Positions 6,786-7,643 of a stretch of 7,643 bases of DNA are shown here, one piece after another. This DNA is from Candidatus Rokuibacteriota bacterium (GTDB lineage: Bacteria; JAUVQV01). The notes under the pieces were generated by a model. It saw only the letters and a program-made list of their open reading frames with translations. It was not told where the DNA came from and did no database searches. The stretch is taken from the NCBI GenBank assembly GCA_030609125.1, contig JAUWCW010000085.1, positions 1-7,643 of the forward strand. Direction: 5' to 3'. Position 1 is the first letter of the stretch. The number at the start of each line of letters is the position of its first letter. Position numbers and translations under genes: made by a program.

Positions 6786-6801
6786 GACGGTGCGCGCCGT
6801 C
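6786..6801 (-). other. Inverted repeat across the dprA stop codon
   Basis: On the minus strand GACGG and CCGTC form a 5-bp stem with a 6-base loop CGCGCA. The first arm overlaps the dprA TGA stop (6802-6800). There is no following T-run, so it is not a standard intrinsic terminator. It could be an mRNA stability or partial attenuation element between dprA and smg, or chance in GC-rich sequence. Confidence 0.2.
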
Positions 6802-7643
6802 AATGTCGTATGTACCTTCGGCCCGCGTACTGGCCGATCAGTCCCTTGAGTTCCAGGGCGGTGAGGAGAGAGAGCAGGCGGGACGAGGGGAGGCGTGAGA
6901 GGCGGATCAGCTCGTCCACACCGACAGGCTCGCTGCCGAGCTGCGACAGGAGTGCCCTCTCCTCCTCCGACAGGGGAGGGAGGGGTCTCGCGGCTGCCGC
7001 CTCCCTTCCCGCCAGGTGGGGGAATTCCTCCAGAATGTCCTCGACGGTGGACACCAGCTTGGCCCCCTCCCGGATCAGGCCGTTCGGCCCCGCGCTCTTG
7101 GGGCTTGAAATGTTTCCGGGGACGGCGAAGACCTCCCGGTTCTGCTCGAGGGCCATGTTCGCGGTGATCAGCGCCCCGCTGCGCGCGGCGGCCTCCACGA
7201 CGACGACCCCGAGAGAGAGGCCGCTGATGATCCGGTTGCGCAGGGGAAAGTGCCACCGCTCCGGATCGCAGCCGAAGGGAAACTCCGTCACCACCGCGCC
7301 GTTGCGGCGGATCTTTTCGGCCATCTGCCGGTTTTCCGGGGGATATAAACGGTCCATGCCCGACCCGAGGACGGCGATGGTTCTCCCCCCGGCCTCGAGA
7401 GCGCCGCCGTGGGCGCAGCTGTCGATTCCCCGGGCGAGCCCGGAAACGACAGTGATTCCCCGACAGGCCATGTCACGGGAAAGCCTGGCCGCCGTGAACC
7501 GGCCGTAGGCGGTGGCCGCCCGTGAGCCCACGACGGCAACGGCGTCCCCGTCACTCCCTGTGATCTCCCCCAGGACGTAGAGGACCGGGGGCGGATCGGC
7601 GATCTGCCGGAGGTTCTCCGGGTACTCCTCGTCGAAGACTGTG
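6800..7643 (-). CDS. dprA: DNA-processing protein DprA (5' end outside window)
   Basis: The visible 280 residues are most of DprA (Smf), the cytoplasmic protein that binds incoming single-stranded DNA and loads RecA during natural transformation; it is also widespread in non-competent bacteria. The frame runs through the window edge at YPENLRQIADPPPVLYVLGE, so roughly the first 80-100 residues, mostly the N-terminal helical domain, are missing. The Rossmann-like core is clear: VAVVGSRAATAYG, VSGLARGIDSCAHGGAL, TIAVLGSGMDRLYPPEN, EFPFGCDPERWHFPLRNRII, ARSGALITANMALEQ, FAVPGNI and GLIREGAKLV. The last 55 or so residues, from LSEEERALL to RRYIRH, fit the DprA winged-helix domain. Since the gene is open at the window edge, a GTG within the VVGSR motif (7531) is internal and not a start. 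It is the first visible gene of a dprA-smg-topoisomerase-xerC operon and is followed by a 54-base gap. Confidence 0.96.
   Translation of the reverse strand, partial: TVFDEEYPENLRQIADPPPVLYVLGEITGSDGDAVAVVGSRAATAYGRFTAARLSRDMACRGITVVSGLARGIDSCAHGGALEAGGRTIAVLGSGMDRLYPPENRQMAEKIRRNGAVVTEFPFGCDPERWHFPLRNRIISGLSLGVVVVEAAARSGALITANMALEQNREVFAVPGNISSPKSAGPNGLIREGAKLVSTVEDILEEFPHLAGREAAAARPLPPLSEEERALLSQLGSEPVGVDELIRLSRLPSSRLLSLLTALELKGLIGQYAGRRYIRH

Noticed and set aside
6746-6799. TTGACG on the minus strand in the dprA-smg gap as a promoter for smg
   Set aside because: A -35-like TTGACG is present, but no acceptable -10 occurs 16-18 bases downstream, so an internal promoter is not supported.

Overview
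The window is a compact, high-GC bacterial chromosomal segment with six protein-coding genes in two convergent transcription units. There is no RNA gene, CRISPR array, insertion sequence, phage gene or other sign of recent transfer. The GC-rich third positions and the dprA-smg-topoisomerase-xerC order suggest a Gram-negative, proteobacteria-like organism. A deltaproteobacterial (Desulfuromonadia-type) source fits best, but this is an inference from gene content and order, not a demonstrated placement.

Left unit, plus strand: after a 106-base AT-rich leader comes nfo (107-1060), a complete endonuclease IV with all nine expected metal ligands. Its stop overlaps by 4 bases (GTGA) the GTG start of a 578-residue 'ABC-class' ATPase (1057-2793) of the family described as predicted ATPases of the ABC class (COG3044/PF09818 type). 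Its cellular role in bacteria is not known. The overlap implies co-translation with a DNA repair enzyme.

Right unit, minus strand, read from the right edge: dprA (7643-6800, 5' end outside the window), smg/DUF494 (6745-6260), a topoisomerase III-type type IA topoisomerase with a duplicated zinc-ribbon tail (6258-3715), and xerC (3708-2800). Gaps are 54, 1 and 6 bases, so this looks like one operon for single-stranded DNA handling, relaxation or decatenation, and dimer resolution. The topoisomerase position is usually expected to hold TopA, but this protein has TopB-type motifs.

The two units converge with only 6 bases between their stop codons (2793 and 2800). A small perfect hairpin there contains the ATPase stop codon in its loop. 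The many long open frames antisense to these genes are by-products of high GC. I did not find a clearly new biological system. The points most worth following are the nfo/ABC-class ATPase pairing, the unusual motifs of that ATPase, and the TopB-type enzyme with its duplicated C-terminal module in the dprA-smg-xerC operon.
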